Assembly: GCA_023213315.1 (NCBI GenBank)
Contig: JAKCPI010005160.1
Coordinates: 62,001-126,000 of the forward strand
Direction: 5' to 3'
DNA from: Euborellia annulipes
Lineage: Eukaryota > Arthropoda > Insecta > Dermaptera > Anisolabididae
DNA length: 64,000 bases
Shown here: piece after piece, positions 11,701 to 22,877 of the stretch
Position numbering within the stretch: position 1 is the stretch's first letter
Layout: each line of letters begins with the position of its first letter
Notes under the pieces: generated by a model
Told to the model about the DNA's origin: nothing
The model's input: the letters and a program-made list of their open reading frames with translations, nothing else
Database searches by the model: none
Program-made: the position numbers and the translations under genes

Positions 11701-14335
11701 TCTCCTTTTTTCTTTTTTTTTAATATATTCTTCCTGGCTGCATGTGACCACTGGTCATTATAGGTCTTCGGACCTTATGCACCCATTCCAAAAAAAAAAA
11801 AAAAAAATCTATAGCAAATATAAATTAAGCCGATATTCGAATTAGAAAGATTCTATTTTAACTTATAAAACAAAAAAGTTCTCTCTAGTTTTTAACAACT
11901 CTAGAGGTCCCCTACATTCGAGTCCTACTACGAGGGCTGGCCGAAAAGTTTTGCAGAGCCTTGCATGGGAGCGAAAAGAGATAAAAAGGCATTTAATTAC
12001 AGAAAAATGAAATATTTAATTTTTAAAGAGCCCGTGTGTATGGCAAGGGCGGATAAGGGGGTGAGGGTATTCTTTCAACGTGTTCATCAACAAAATAATC
12101 ACTAATTCAAATAAAAAAATATTCTAAAAGTTGACAAACATTATTTTCTTGCTCGTTGTTATGTTCTGATATTCTAGGAGAATTTTGTATAAAATATAAA
12201 CATTTGGTGGCGTCAAATGAGTTATATCAAATTAAATGTTTATAAGAAATTATTAAAAAAAAAATCACAAGGGACTCTCAAATTATCAAAACATTTAACA
12301 AAGGGCTTGTGCGGAAAAACTTGTCCCAAGTTGGGAGAATATCGGTATAAACATGGGCTATAATGAAAAATAAATATTGCATTTTGTAGCTAACCAATTG
12401 TGTTTTTAAGCTTTTTTGTCTCAGTCCAATCTCTTTTAGCTCCCAAGCTACTCACTAATGTGCAAAACTTTTCAACTGGACTTATTTTAAAAAGTTTTAG
12501 TTGATGCGAAATAGGGTGAATAATAAAAATTGGATCCGAGTTGTTCTTTGATGAAATTTATGTTATTATCAAAAGTCATAACTGTAAAAATTCGTTTTAT
12601 ATTAACTATGGTGAAGAAAATACTAGTTATTATATAGAAATAAAAATCTATTTTAAAATATTAAAGTAGACTTTTAAATAATTATTTTGGTTAATATTTT
12701 AATTATTAATTAATAATATTTTTTATTAATAATAATAATAATAGAAGATTATCCAAGGGATGGCCTGAAAACCAAAAATCAACTCTTGGCTAATCCTTTA
12801 AATACTTTCTTATTCATAATATCTGAATTTATAACAGTTTTTTTAACGTTTTTCATATAAAAGCGTTTATTATTTATCTGGATATTTTTCTTATATTATG
12901 TCTCAGATGATAATACTCTGAAAGTTTAGATTACAAGAGGGATATAATATTTAAAGAGTGGGTTTTAAAAATAAAAAAATGTATATATATGATATATATT
13001 TATGACAATTAAATATGGTAAAAATTGAGGACTGCAATCAGAAGAAAAAAATAAATAATTTTATAGGGAGAAATTTCTTCACAAAAAATCTTAGATAGGC
13101 CTAGATAGAAGTGAATTTAACTATGGTTATAGATAAATAGATAGATAATAAATAAAGCTCCGTTTTGCTGAAAGTTTCCAAAATATTGGATGTATTTTAA
13201 CGACCTAATAAATTATAGAAATATTATTTAAACCGGAGCTTTATTTTATTTAATTATCTGTAAAATAATCCTCAGCAAAAGTGTCTTGCTACTAAATGTC
13301 TAACAATGTAAATTTTTTTTTAATCAATCAAAAAAATATTAAATACCTTGTAAATTAATGTGAAATAACTACCCTCCACAAAGACAATTTTTGGCTAGGA
13401 AAATAATAAAAATATCTTAGGATTCAATAACAATTTTCAAATATAATATATATGTAAACCAATAAAATGAAAATAAAATTGGTTTAAGTAGAGTTGACAG
13501 AGGATGCAGTCAGAGTCAGGTGCATCATTCATCAATTCTACTCTATTTAGCAGAGCCACTCACATTATTTATATAAAATATTGGATAAGTTTATTGCTGA
13601 TGGAGAATTATATATTATCATAATAAAAAGAATATCCTGAATTCTGGACTTAATTTCTAAGAAAATGAAAACCTTTGAATGACTAAACACTCAAAATTGT
13701 CAGATTATTTTTAAAAACTCTGGAATAAGCATATTTTATTTTTTCTTTTTAACGTCAAATGCCAAATTATAGATGATAGAATCTAAGTTGTCAAAATCTC
13801 ATGAAATGTATAATAATTTATGAATTGTTAAATAAATGTCACCAAGGCTTGGCGTGAAGGAATGAGTGATGCTTGCCAAAAGCCTTTTGAATTTTGATGC
13901 TTCTCACATCGTTGATGTTTCTAATAGAAATAAGTGACTATCAACAACAAAAAGAGAAATGTCAAAGTTTTAAGTTAAAAATTTGGAAAAGGTGAAATCT
14001 ATTTGAAAAGAAGGAGATTGAGTACCTGTATGTGTTCGGACGTGAGCTTGCAAAGATTTTTCCCTTGGAAATACTCGATTACAATAAACACATTTGATAG
14101 CACTTGGAGATGTCGCTCCTTCCACGATTAAAGTCGTAATTGCATCGGCTCTTGGTCTTCCACGTTTTGTTTCGTGTCGTTTAGCAAATTCAGGAGAACT
14201 ACATGAGCTCACCGGGCTTAGGCCAAAACGCATATCATTTTCTGACTCAGACCAACATGTTCCATAATTGAACGAATTCCAAGGATCATCGCTCTCCTCT
14301 TGAGATTTATCCAATTTTGGATTTGTATAATCCAT
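8783..14335 (-). CDS. ZNF367: ZNF367-type C2H2 zinc-finger transcription factor, 4 exons, complete
   Basis: Four coding exons join in phase to 398 residues: 14335-14026, 11193-11073, 10995-10855 and 9407-8783 (stop included). All introns are GT-AG. Start: the open frame continues upstream of 14335 with no ATG, and the first ATG (14335) has a good context (AAAATGG). Visible features: a basic RGRPRAD patch at about 58-64; C2H2 finger 1 at C82/C85/H98/H102 containing [13 protein letters not shown]; finger 2 at C110/C115/H128/H132; then an incomplete third finger-like block (C140, C145, RFTHANRRC) typical of this family. The C-terminal exon is charged and keeps the family's end motif GAMALIEL (372-379). 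ZNF367 is a nuclear DNA-binding regulator linked to proliferating cells. Intron 1 (2.8 kb) contains a LINE 3' end at 11455-11806. Divergent from SERBP1. Identity is from remembered family sequence, with no search run. Recognition is strong. Confidence 0.93.
9641..10570. repeat. Dispersed repeat with hairpin start (shared with 59165 and 45120)
   Basis: Lying in ZNF367 intron 3 (9408-10854). AAAATCTGGTGTGACTGTCG at the left folds onto GGTCACACTAGATTTTTTG. The following 200 bases match 59190-59370 closely (TTTTTCAAAATTTTAATCTC, TATTTTATACACAATAGAGA). The right part (about 10360-10475, ATCTCGACATCGAATTTTTG) is shared with 45130-45215. No coding frame is recognised. Confidence 0.6.
11455..11806 (+). 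mobile_element. 3' end of a non-LTR retrotransposon (LINE) in ZNF367 intron 1
   Basis: An open frame (about 11457-11684) carries the phrase [20 protein letters not shown] followed by [11 protein letters not shown] and a stop. WNxLP followed by FKSxLxxHL is the familiar C-terminus of CR1/Jockey-type LINE polyproteins. A 3' tail ends in a poly-A run (11790-11806), so the copy is 5' truncated and inserted antisense to ZNF367. Confidence 0.75.
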
Positions 14336-14423
14336 TTTGAACAAAATTTTATGCGATAAATGCCACCATAAACTTACTTTTTTAATAACACCGGATTTTG
14401 CCAGAGCGTGTAAAATCAAGCTG

Positions 14424-14497
14424 TTTCCCGCTGCTCTCACTCTTCCCGCTAAAAGTCATGAAATTTTAGCGGGATCATTTCATCATTTGATTGGCTG
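14424..14497 (-). promoter_or_regulatory. E2F-like and CCAAT-like cluster upstream of ZNF367
   Basis: Just upstream of the ZNF367 start codon, reading on the plus strand, are TTTCCCGC (14424-14431), TTCCCGC followed by TAAAA (14443-14454), an inverted TTTTAGCGGGA (14464-14474), and ATTGGCTG (14490-14497), which is CCAAT on the minus strand. TTCCCGC is the core of E2F sites and CCAAT is bound by NF-Y. The combination is common in cell-cycle promoters. The sites may lie in the promoter or the 5' UTR because the transcription start is unknown. The arrangement is seen directly; function is inferred. Confidence 0.5.
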
Positions 14498-15220
14498 ATT
14501 TTTATGATAGGAGGAGTTAATCTGAATGCTGTCCATTCATTACGGATATTATCCAAATTATTATATAATAAAATAGTTTGTTTATTTTTATTAAATGAAA
14601 GGTGTAGAAAAATAAACAAATAATATTAAATAAATAATCATTAATTATCATATTTTGTTTTCTAAAAAAAATGTTTAATGATTAGCGTGTCAAATTTAAA
14701 AAATATAAATTAAAAAAAAACATTTATGATTAAATTTATTTTTATTTAAAAAATTTTTCTAATTATATTTTTAAAAATATTAATTAAAAAAAAATTGATA
14801 AATTTTTAAATTAAAATATTTATTTGAAAAATAAAGAAATACTTATTTAAATTATAATTATTTATTGATGTAATTTTAATATAATCATTTTTTGTTTATT
14901 ATTATATTTATTTATTTAATTTATTTCTTTTTTTCTAAGAGAGTAATGTGAGTTAGAGTAACAAGCCATGTGAATGGAAGGCGGCTTTTTGTTATCGAAG
15001 TCTCATCAGGTGAAAGGAAAGCGCTGTGAATACTCGCAGAGTTTGCACTGAAAAAAGGAAAGCGTTCTGGATGCTCACGCAGCCTGCACCAACTGCAGCA
15101 AAACCTCGTGTATTCTTTGAGTACAAGACGCTAACAACAAATCTGACGCCATTTTGATGTCTAAGTATCAGCGCGAATAAATCGTTCGACATCCACCTAT
15201 CTCCAACACAATTTCTTAAA

Positions 15221-18200
15221 ATGGAGAACATATATGGCGTGGGTACCGAAAATAGATATGCGCTGTTCTATGATGAAGAGGAGGATCCCTTAGAAGTTCT
15301 AAAATCTCATGAGTTGGAACGAGAAGCCAAGAAAAAAACAAAACTTTCTGAAAAAGAAAATAAGAAACAGGACGTAAAGACCAAAACGAACAGCAACCCG
15401 CGTAAATTACCCAAGGATTCTACTAACACCAAGTTTATTGATCAAGGCAAAATTAAAGAAGGTAAAATCACATTCGAAACTAACATTCACTCCCCCATTG
15501 TTCCAACCGCATATTTTTTCCCATTCTCTAACCTTACCTCAAACACAAAGAACTAGAATTCCTTTCCTTTGTTTGGTAAGTGTTTATTTTCATTATTTCA
15601 ATATTTGTGGGTATAGTACTAAATCTGGTATATCCACATTATCGATATAAAATATGGTGTATTTTATTTTACTTTAGTACATCCTATTAATTCCCGAATT
15701 AACGAATAAAATCTCTTTCCAGAAACCAAATCTAAGTCGCAACCTCGCTCTGGCACTGAACGTAATGATCGCAATGTTAAATTCTCAAACGAGACTCGCG
15801 AGGAAAGGAATAATAGACGGAACCGCGAGGAACGGCCTCATGAATTCAACCGGTTTGTTTTTTATTTTGTTTATGATATATTAATGAGCTAAAATAAATT
15901 TATATATATATATATATATATATTTATATAGTGATCCAGTACGTACCGAAGGAGTAGCAGAAGGCGGCCGAGGACGAGGACGTGGGGCTGTTCGTGGAGT
16001 TGGTTTGGCCCGGGGTAGAGGAAGTCTTCGCGGGACACCACGTGGCTATGACAATCGTGGCAAGCGCGAATATGACCGACAATCAGGCTCTGACAAAACG
16101 TAATACATTTATTTTAAATTGCTGAGATTAAAATAAAAAAACTCGATAATACTTCTTATTAAGTCCTAATAATTTCAGTGGCATTAAATCTGTTGATAAG
16201 CGAGAAGGAAGCGGCGCTCACAACTGGGGGAATCCTAAGGATGATATTAAGTAATTTTCAAAATATTATTCATCATTGTTTTTAATTATATTATTAATCT
16301 TTTTTTATTTATTTTAGTGAGCAACTAATTACTTCGAGTGGCGATGATAATTCAGAATGGAATCCCGATAAAGTCGAAGAGCCAACTCCAACCGAAACTG
16401 TCGAAACCAAGTAAGTACTCACAAAATCAGAAGAGCTCGAGTAGATAAATTTAATGTTTTGTATAATTTTATTATTTCATACAGAATTAATTAGAGATTT
16501 TATTTCTCTTGTTATTATTATTTTCTAATAGGAAACCTTTTGGCCAAACTAAAAAAAGTTTAAAAATTTTAACATAAAACCAATTTTTCAATTTTCATAC
16601 TTATAGAAAATTTTAAAAATATTTTTGTCGATTTTAGAATCTATTTTTTCAATATTTTTGCTTCTTTTTTGTCTCTTGAAATATATTTTATTGCGCCTAA
16701 ATGACTGAATGTATCGAATAAATACTTATTTTCAACTTGGTACACGAAAACCATCATCTCGCACCTGACAAGGAATTTTATGGTTCGAAAACTACCAGCT
16801 ATTCAAATTCATTATCATCGTCAATTTTGAAATTTTTGGATTATTTGTTTCAAAATAGAAGATTAATGATGCAAGATGTTATCAAATGTATAAATACATT
16901 ATTTTTTTCATGGACTAGAGTTAAAAATAAATCATTTATTTATGTTAGTTTGAGAGATTAAAAATAAAGTATTATTTGATTAAACATTTTACATATTTAA
17001 ACTAAAATATTTAGTGATGCCTTAGAAATACAATAAAATAAGCCAATAGGAAGATTTTCTTGTTTCGTCCCAAAACATGCTTTGGCTTTAAATCTAATTT
17101 TCTTTATTTATACCCTTATATGGATTTTTTAAATGAATCAGATAATGAGAGTAGAGATGTTGATTCTTAGAATTAAGGCTTTTCTTATATTATACTAAAC
17201 ACAAATATAATTGCAAATTACCGAAATTGTATCAAATTTTACTGGTTTTACGTTCTTCATCCCGAATTGGGCACTCGGCTTTGTCTTGCGACTCGATCCA
17301 TAAACCGATTAGCCACCCCCACCCCTCTCTATTTTATAGATATTTATGTCCTTTTTTATTATCTTTCGTATCTTTAATTGCAAGCATTTTAGTTTTTTTT
17401 TTTTTTTTTTTTTTATTTAACTCTTCAACTCAATTGTTATTTGTTAAAGGGATGAAACTGTTACTGAACCTGAAAATGAACAAACCCCACCTGCGGAAGA
17501 GGAACCAAGGGAACTCACTCTCGATGAATATAAAGCTTTACGCGGCAACAGACAAAAACCGACTTACAATTTGAGGAAAGCCGGGGAAGGTGAAGATCTC
17601 ACACAATGGAAAACTATGTACGCTTTGACCAAAAAGAAGGAAGGAGAAGAAGATGATGAAGATGAGGAGGTAGATATATTCTTTAACTAAGTTTCAATTA
17701 TTTAAAAAAAAAAAAAAAAAAAAACTAATAATTTCTTTTTTTTAATACATTCTTTTTGATTCTATTTTGGTTTTTTTATTTCTATGGAATTCAAGAAAAT
17801 GCAAAATATTTCTGCTAGACAGATGTTGAATTTAATATTCAAAAACATCAAAATCCAAGTATGAAGAATAATTAAATAAATAAAATATATTTTTGGAATT
17901 AATTTTTACTAATTAATAATACAAAAATGTTACCAATTACAAAATGAATTTCAGCTAATTTATTTATCTTATTTCCTTGTTCTATTTTTATATGAATAAA
18001 TAACTAATATATACGAAATATTCAAAGAAAAGTTTTATCTTATTTATTTTCATTTAAAAAATACATACATGATAAACTAATCAATATGATAATGTTTTTC
18101 CAAAAGGAATATGATGCTTCGGAATATCCTCAACGCGTTGGCCGTCAAAAACACGTTTTGGATATTGACATACATTTCGCTGATACACGACGTGGTATGC

Positions 18201-21200
18201 GTGGAAGGGGAGGATTGCGTGCTGGACCACGAGCTCCCGGAGGACGCTCTGGCCCCAGGGGAGGACTCCGTTCTTCTGGGCCAGGCCGTGCAGCCCCTAT
18301 GAACAATGACTCTAGATCACCAGCGATGGTAAATACTAATAACTTTTTTTTTTAATTTATTATAGAATTTTACTCCCTGAATCACAGAGAAGGAAGTTAA
18401 TGGCAATCAGCTAGAAATTGATGAATCTGCACAATTTCCCCCAATATCTGTTGGTTGATAAGTTAACTCATACTCTAAGGGCCGGATGCTTCACATCTAA
18501 TTAACTAGCTATCTCTTGGATAAGCTAGTTGACTATGACTTTAGGATCTTTTCACATCTAGTTAAGCTAATCATATGATTAGATTTAGATATGATTATAA
18601 AAGTGCCCAAATCGAAGTTAGTTGACAAAGACAAAGTTCGGTATAGAAACAAATTAGAAACACAAGCCTTATTTATTCTTGCTCACTGTTTGCAAAATTT
18701 TCAAGTTTTAAATTTCCCTTACTAACTCAACTTCTTCTGTCTCTGACCAATCAGCGAGAGAGATTGGTAAACAGGAACATAACGGAAGTCAGTGGCTAGA
18801 GCTTTATTTTATAATATGTTGATAATTGATTAATCGGAATAATCGATTATTTTTCATAATCGATAATCGATTATTTTTTTCATAGAAGGAAGGATGACAT
18901 TAGAATGGAGAGAAGTAGACTGGTGGTGGGGGAGAAATCTCTTAATTGCATGGCTCCCAGGATCTTTAATGCTATTCCCAAAGAACTAAAAGCGGCAAAA
19001 AATATATTTGTATACAAGAAAACCCAATACACTCAATTGAAGAATTCTTTTCATTGAAGACAATTTGATGCTGTGTTCTTCAATTATTGTTGTGATTTGA
19101 TGTTTTTTATTTTATGTATATGGTCCTGTATATTCTGACGCTTCCACGCACTTTCGAGTGTCTATGGAAGAAATAAATAAATAAAAAAAAATAAATAAAT
19201 AATCGAACACCCCTAGTTGCTAACTTCACAAAACTTTCCTTATACCTCAGATAGCTATGTTTGAAAAAACTCATTTTTTTGAAACTCGAAGGTTAAGCTT
19301 GTTCTTGTTTACTATATCGATGATTTGCTATTGGTCGGATAAGTTTGCTAGTTGACTGGATGTGAAGCAGCCGGCCCTTAGGCCTTCTCAAATTGGCTCC
19401 ATGGGGCGAGATTTTCTCACACTTTCCTACCCTTTGGCAATTTTGAATTATTTGTGGCAAGCTGAACTCGAACCCGAGTTGTGTTAAAACAGACCCATAA
19501 TCCCCTATTGGCCATTTGTCTGTTTAAAACCCTTGTCCAGAGACCTTTTATTTAGTTCTATTCTTCCTGTTTGCATGCATTAAAATTAGATTTTTCAAGC
19601 GAGTCCTAAAAAATTTGTGTTTAATAATTTAATAATTTTTTTCAACTTATATTATTTTATAAACATAAATATAAATATTATTAACACTCTTCAAGAAATT
19701 AAAAAAAAAATTGAGAAATAACGAGTATGATAATTTTTAATTTCAAATACGAAAAATTCATCCCGAATGTGCGTGCACGAGGTTCTTTTTAAGGCTTTGT
19801 TGTATAATATATTGCTATACATCAACGTTGACGAAGGTCGACTCTAATTATTTTCCGCAGGTAAGAAGAAGAAAACTTTTGATCCTTTTTTTTCTCTCTA
19901 CCTGACCCTCTATCTCCGTTAGATCCTTATTTGTTTCCGTACAAGCCAAGCCCTTGTCCCAATCCCTTCCAAACGGCCACAAAAATATTTCCCTCTTAAC
20001 AAACACATTTGAAAAAAAGCTTACTAAATTCAAATTCATCTTTTTTTTCATTTTAAGTACAGAATAATTTTTTTTTTTTTAATCTAGAAAATCAAAAAAA
20101 AAATTTCTATTAGAAAAATGTAAATCTAAAATAATAAATTATTGATTATCAAATAAATGAGAAAATAAAAATAAATTTTTTTTTATATAACGGACAAAAT
20201 ACTTAAGGGCGGTAACTTCATCTATGGGTAGTTAGTTGACCCCTAGTTTGTAATGCAGAAACCCTCTTCCAGGGAACATAGCATCTTCAGTATTAAAGGT
20301 TTTGCGAAGCTAGCAAACACATAACTTATAAAAATGATTAAAAATGAAAATTGAAATTAATATAAATAAATATTATAAATTAAAATAATTAATTTTAAAA
20401 ATATTAATTTTTTTACCAAAATTTAAAAATTGCAATGCGATACCTGAAGTTAAGAGAATATTCGCCAGAGGGAGTTGCCAATAAAATGAATAATAAAAAA
20501 AAGCTGTAGATTACAGATTGTTGAATGCACAAAAGTTGTTTTATGTTTTACCAAACAAAACCCTAATTTTTTATGAAAATCGGTTGCTATCTTAAGGTGC
20601 TACAAAATTTTAGCCTTAAATTTTTACAATATTACAAAAAATAAGCTGAACTTTCGTAAAATCTGGTCGTGTTGGGCACATATGTAGTGAAAGTAAATGT
20701 AATATTGAAATAAAAATGCAAATTGAAATGGAGCATGGCACGCAACGAACACAGCTTGTGTATGACAACATGAGAACTTTAAAATGGCAGTGGTTCACTA
20801 TCATCGAAATGGATCTTTATATTCTCTCCGTATATGTGATTGTGTTCTGCAGATAGCTACCAGAAAATCTTAAGCTTGTTGTTAGTCCTCTGTCCGACCT
20901 TCCATCAAACTATTAAGAACCAAATACAAAACAAAATGCCTCTAACATTTCCAAAGTTTTTATCTCATACACAAGCTGTAGAACTATGTGTCAGAGATGA
21001 ATGAATTGATCATTCATCTCTGATCCTTGAGGGGTGTTCGGAAAGTAAGTTCCGTTTCGATTTTTCTCGGCGGCATCACTACGATCTCAGTTCCGCTCAT
21101 GTGCAGGTGTTACTCTATGCTGTGTGTCATTCGTAATGATTGTTTATAATGGCATCGTTGATCGGGAATTCCGCCGCTTGTGAAATTAGATCTGTGATTC

Positions 21201-22877
21201 GTTTTCTGTATGCGAAGAACATTAAAACAATTTACATTCATCGACAGTTCTGCGAGATTTAAGGTGCGCGTCTCGGAGTGCTTATTTTGGGAGATTCCAA
21301 TGGCCACAATTTTGAAGCTATCGACCTCAAATTTTTTTTAAATTAAAGCTATTCAAAATATCTACAACTCATAGAAGCCCTTTTTTTGATTTTCGAAAAA
21401 ATAAATTTTTTCTTTTTAGATTAATGTCATTAAATAAAAGATATTTAAAAAAAATTCGCTCTATATCTTAAAGATAATTAAATTAGTAATCATTGTGTTA
21501 AAAAATAATTAATTTTTCACCCTTAATTAATTAGCTGGAATCTTTCAAATGAAATGGAATAAATCCCTTGTTTTCCTATGGGAAAAACTAACGCCATCTC
21601 TTGCCGCCTAGAGTAACTCGGTAGTGAATCGTCTTCTAACGGCTTTTCGAGACGCGCACCTTAATGAGAAAATGTAATGAGTGATTCAATGGTAAGACGA
21701 TGGGTCCAAGAATCAGAAGATGGACGTCCACTTCGTTGATCTTCATGCACAGCCTTCATTAAATTGTCGGACCCATCTTCTCACCATTGAATCACGCATT
21801 GCATTTTCTCTTTAAATTTCGCACATCTGTCGATGTTTTAACGTCGCATTCAGAAAACGAATCACAGATCTAATTTCACAAGCGGTAGGATTTTCGATCA
21901 ACGATGCCATTGTAAACAATTAGTACGAATGACACACAACATAGATCGAGCTCAAAATGACATCATTTTGTGCTGCTTGACGCAGAGTAACTCGGTGAGC
22001 CGAACTGGAACTAGGATTGCACCTCTTTTGGCTAATATCATCATCTCTCAATAGCACTCAGAATAGCATCACAGTCACACTTACAAGCAACACTTGGACA
22101 TGAAATTTGAAAAAAAAAATGAATGAAAATAACAGGGAATTTTGCAAAGCATCGGGGAAATTTATCGCGCCTTCTTAAGCTATGTCAAATTAGTTTTTTT
22201 TTTATTGTTGTTAATCATAATTTTCTTTAAAAAAGAACATCAATGTTTTTGTTATTGCACAAAAAATGGTTTTACTTGAAGTAAATAAAATTAATTTCAA
22301 ACAATTGAACGATTTCTTGAGACAAGATTATATATCTTTAAGAATTTTCAATATATATGCTTGTATCAAGAAAATTTTCATAAGTTTTTTTTTTTTTCTC
22401 AGTGATTGAATAAAAAGTTACTCGCCTCATCGTCGATATTTTTTGAACTCATTATCATACAGTAATAAGAAAGTTCATTATTCAATCATTGATTGAAAAA
22501 AATGCTTAAAAGATACAAGTAAAGTTTTTGGCTGCTCAATTTGTTGAGAAAAAGATCAAAAAGACAACTTTAATCAAAACTTTAGGCACGAATAAAAATT
22601 TTAAATCTTGGAAAAATAGAAAAATTTCTCTGGAAAACATGGAATTATCGGGAAAATTTCAAATCATTTGTAAAGAAAAAACAAATTAATTAGGTTACTA
22701 TCTTATATTTATAAAATTGTATGTTTCTAGGGCCGAGGAGATCGCGGTAGTGGCGTTGGCGTGGACCGTTTCGATCGTGGTGAACGAGATGGCCTGTCCC
22801 CTCGAGATCGAATTCCCAGGCAACAGCAACTCGCCCCAAAAGTCGACGACGAACATGACTTTCCTTCCTTGGGCTAA
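15221..22877 (+). CDS. SERBP1: SERBP1/HABP4-family RNA- and ribosome-binding protein (vig-like), 8 exons, complete
   Basis: Eight exons join in phase to 430 residues: 15221-15461, 15723-15852, 15932-16099, 16179-16250, 16318-16410, 17450-17669, 18107-18328 and 22731-22877. All introns are GT-AG. Landmarks in order: N-terminal YGVGTENRYALFYDEEEDP; a charged Lys/Glu segment; an RGG-rich stretch (about 135-160); the family motif GSGAHNWG (190-197); ELTLDEYKAL (256-265), equivalent to the mammalian MTLDEWKA block; an acidic run; a second Gly/Arg-rich stretch (about 338-370); and the conserved end DFPSLG. The family (vertebrate SERBP1 and HABP4, fly vig) binds RNA and associates with 80S ribosomes, often idle ones, mainly in the cytoplasm. 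The start ATG has context AAAATGG. Intron 7 (4.4 kb) is a repeat sink. Only two of the junctions, before and after exon 7, are phase 0, so that exon could be skipped in frame. Confidence 0.95.
18880..19200 (+). mobile_element. 3' end of a second LINE in SERBP1 intron 7
   Basis: Plus-strand reading gives RSLNCMAPRIFNAIPKELK and then FVYKKTQYTQLKNSF, a degenerate version of the LINE C-terminal pattern (xxWNxIPxxL...FKxxLKxxL). The copy ends with an AAATAA-type microsatellite (19170-19200), a usual LINE tail. Confidence 0.55.
19360..19550 (-). mobile_element. tRNA-derived SINE, family also at 41543 and 62730
   Basis: On the minus strand the element reads a box B-like CTCGGGTTCGAGTTC and a body that includes AATTCAAAATTGCC and GTGTGAGAAAATCTC. 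The same body with small changes is at 62730-62959 (minus) and 41543-41735 (plus). Confidence 0.65.
21027..21975. mobile_element. Inverted pair of mariner transposase 5' fragments
   Basis: A terminal sequence GGGTGTTCGGAAAGTAAGTT (about 21031) is followed on the plus strand by MASLIGNSAACEIRSVIRFL and HRQFCEI, then after the insertion DSMVRRWVQ. These are the N-terminal helix-turn-helix blocks of mariner transposases. From about 21745 to 21950 the same blocks recur on the minus strand (CEIRSVIRFLN, HRQMCEI, MVRRWV). Stops and missing catalytic parts make both copies dead. Located in SERBP1 intron 7. Confidence 0.75.
21263..21660. mobile_element. piggyBac-type MITE nested in the mariner remnant
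   Basis: Terminal inverted repeats GGTGCGCGTCTCG and CGAGACGCGCACC (13 bp, perfect) are flanked by TTAA on both sides (21259-21262 and 21661-21664). TTAA duplication is the piggyBac hallmark. Removing the 398 bp rejoins mariner sequence (CEI ... MSDSMVRRWV). Confidence 0.85.

Noticed and set aside
14970..15005. CTGATGA box in the SERBP1 upstream region as another ribozyme
   Set aside because: No GAAA partner or helix II at the right distance; chance occurrence.
14992..15231. Minus-strand open frame of 79 codons over the SERBP1 5' end
   Set aside because: Overlaps the SERBP1 start antisense with no recognisable domain.
17227..17574. Plus-strand open frame of 115 codons overlapping SERBP1 exon 6
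   Set aside because: It is a different frame from the confirmed exon and crosses the intron's poly-T tract.
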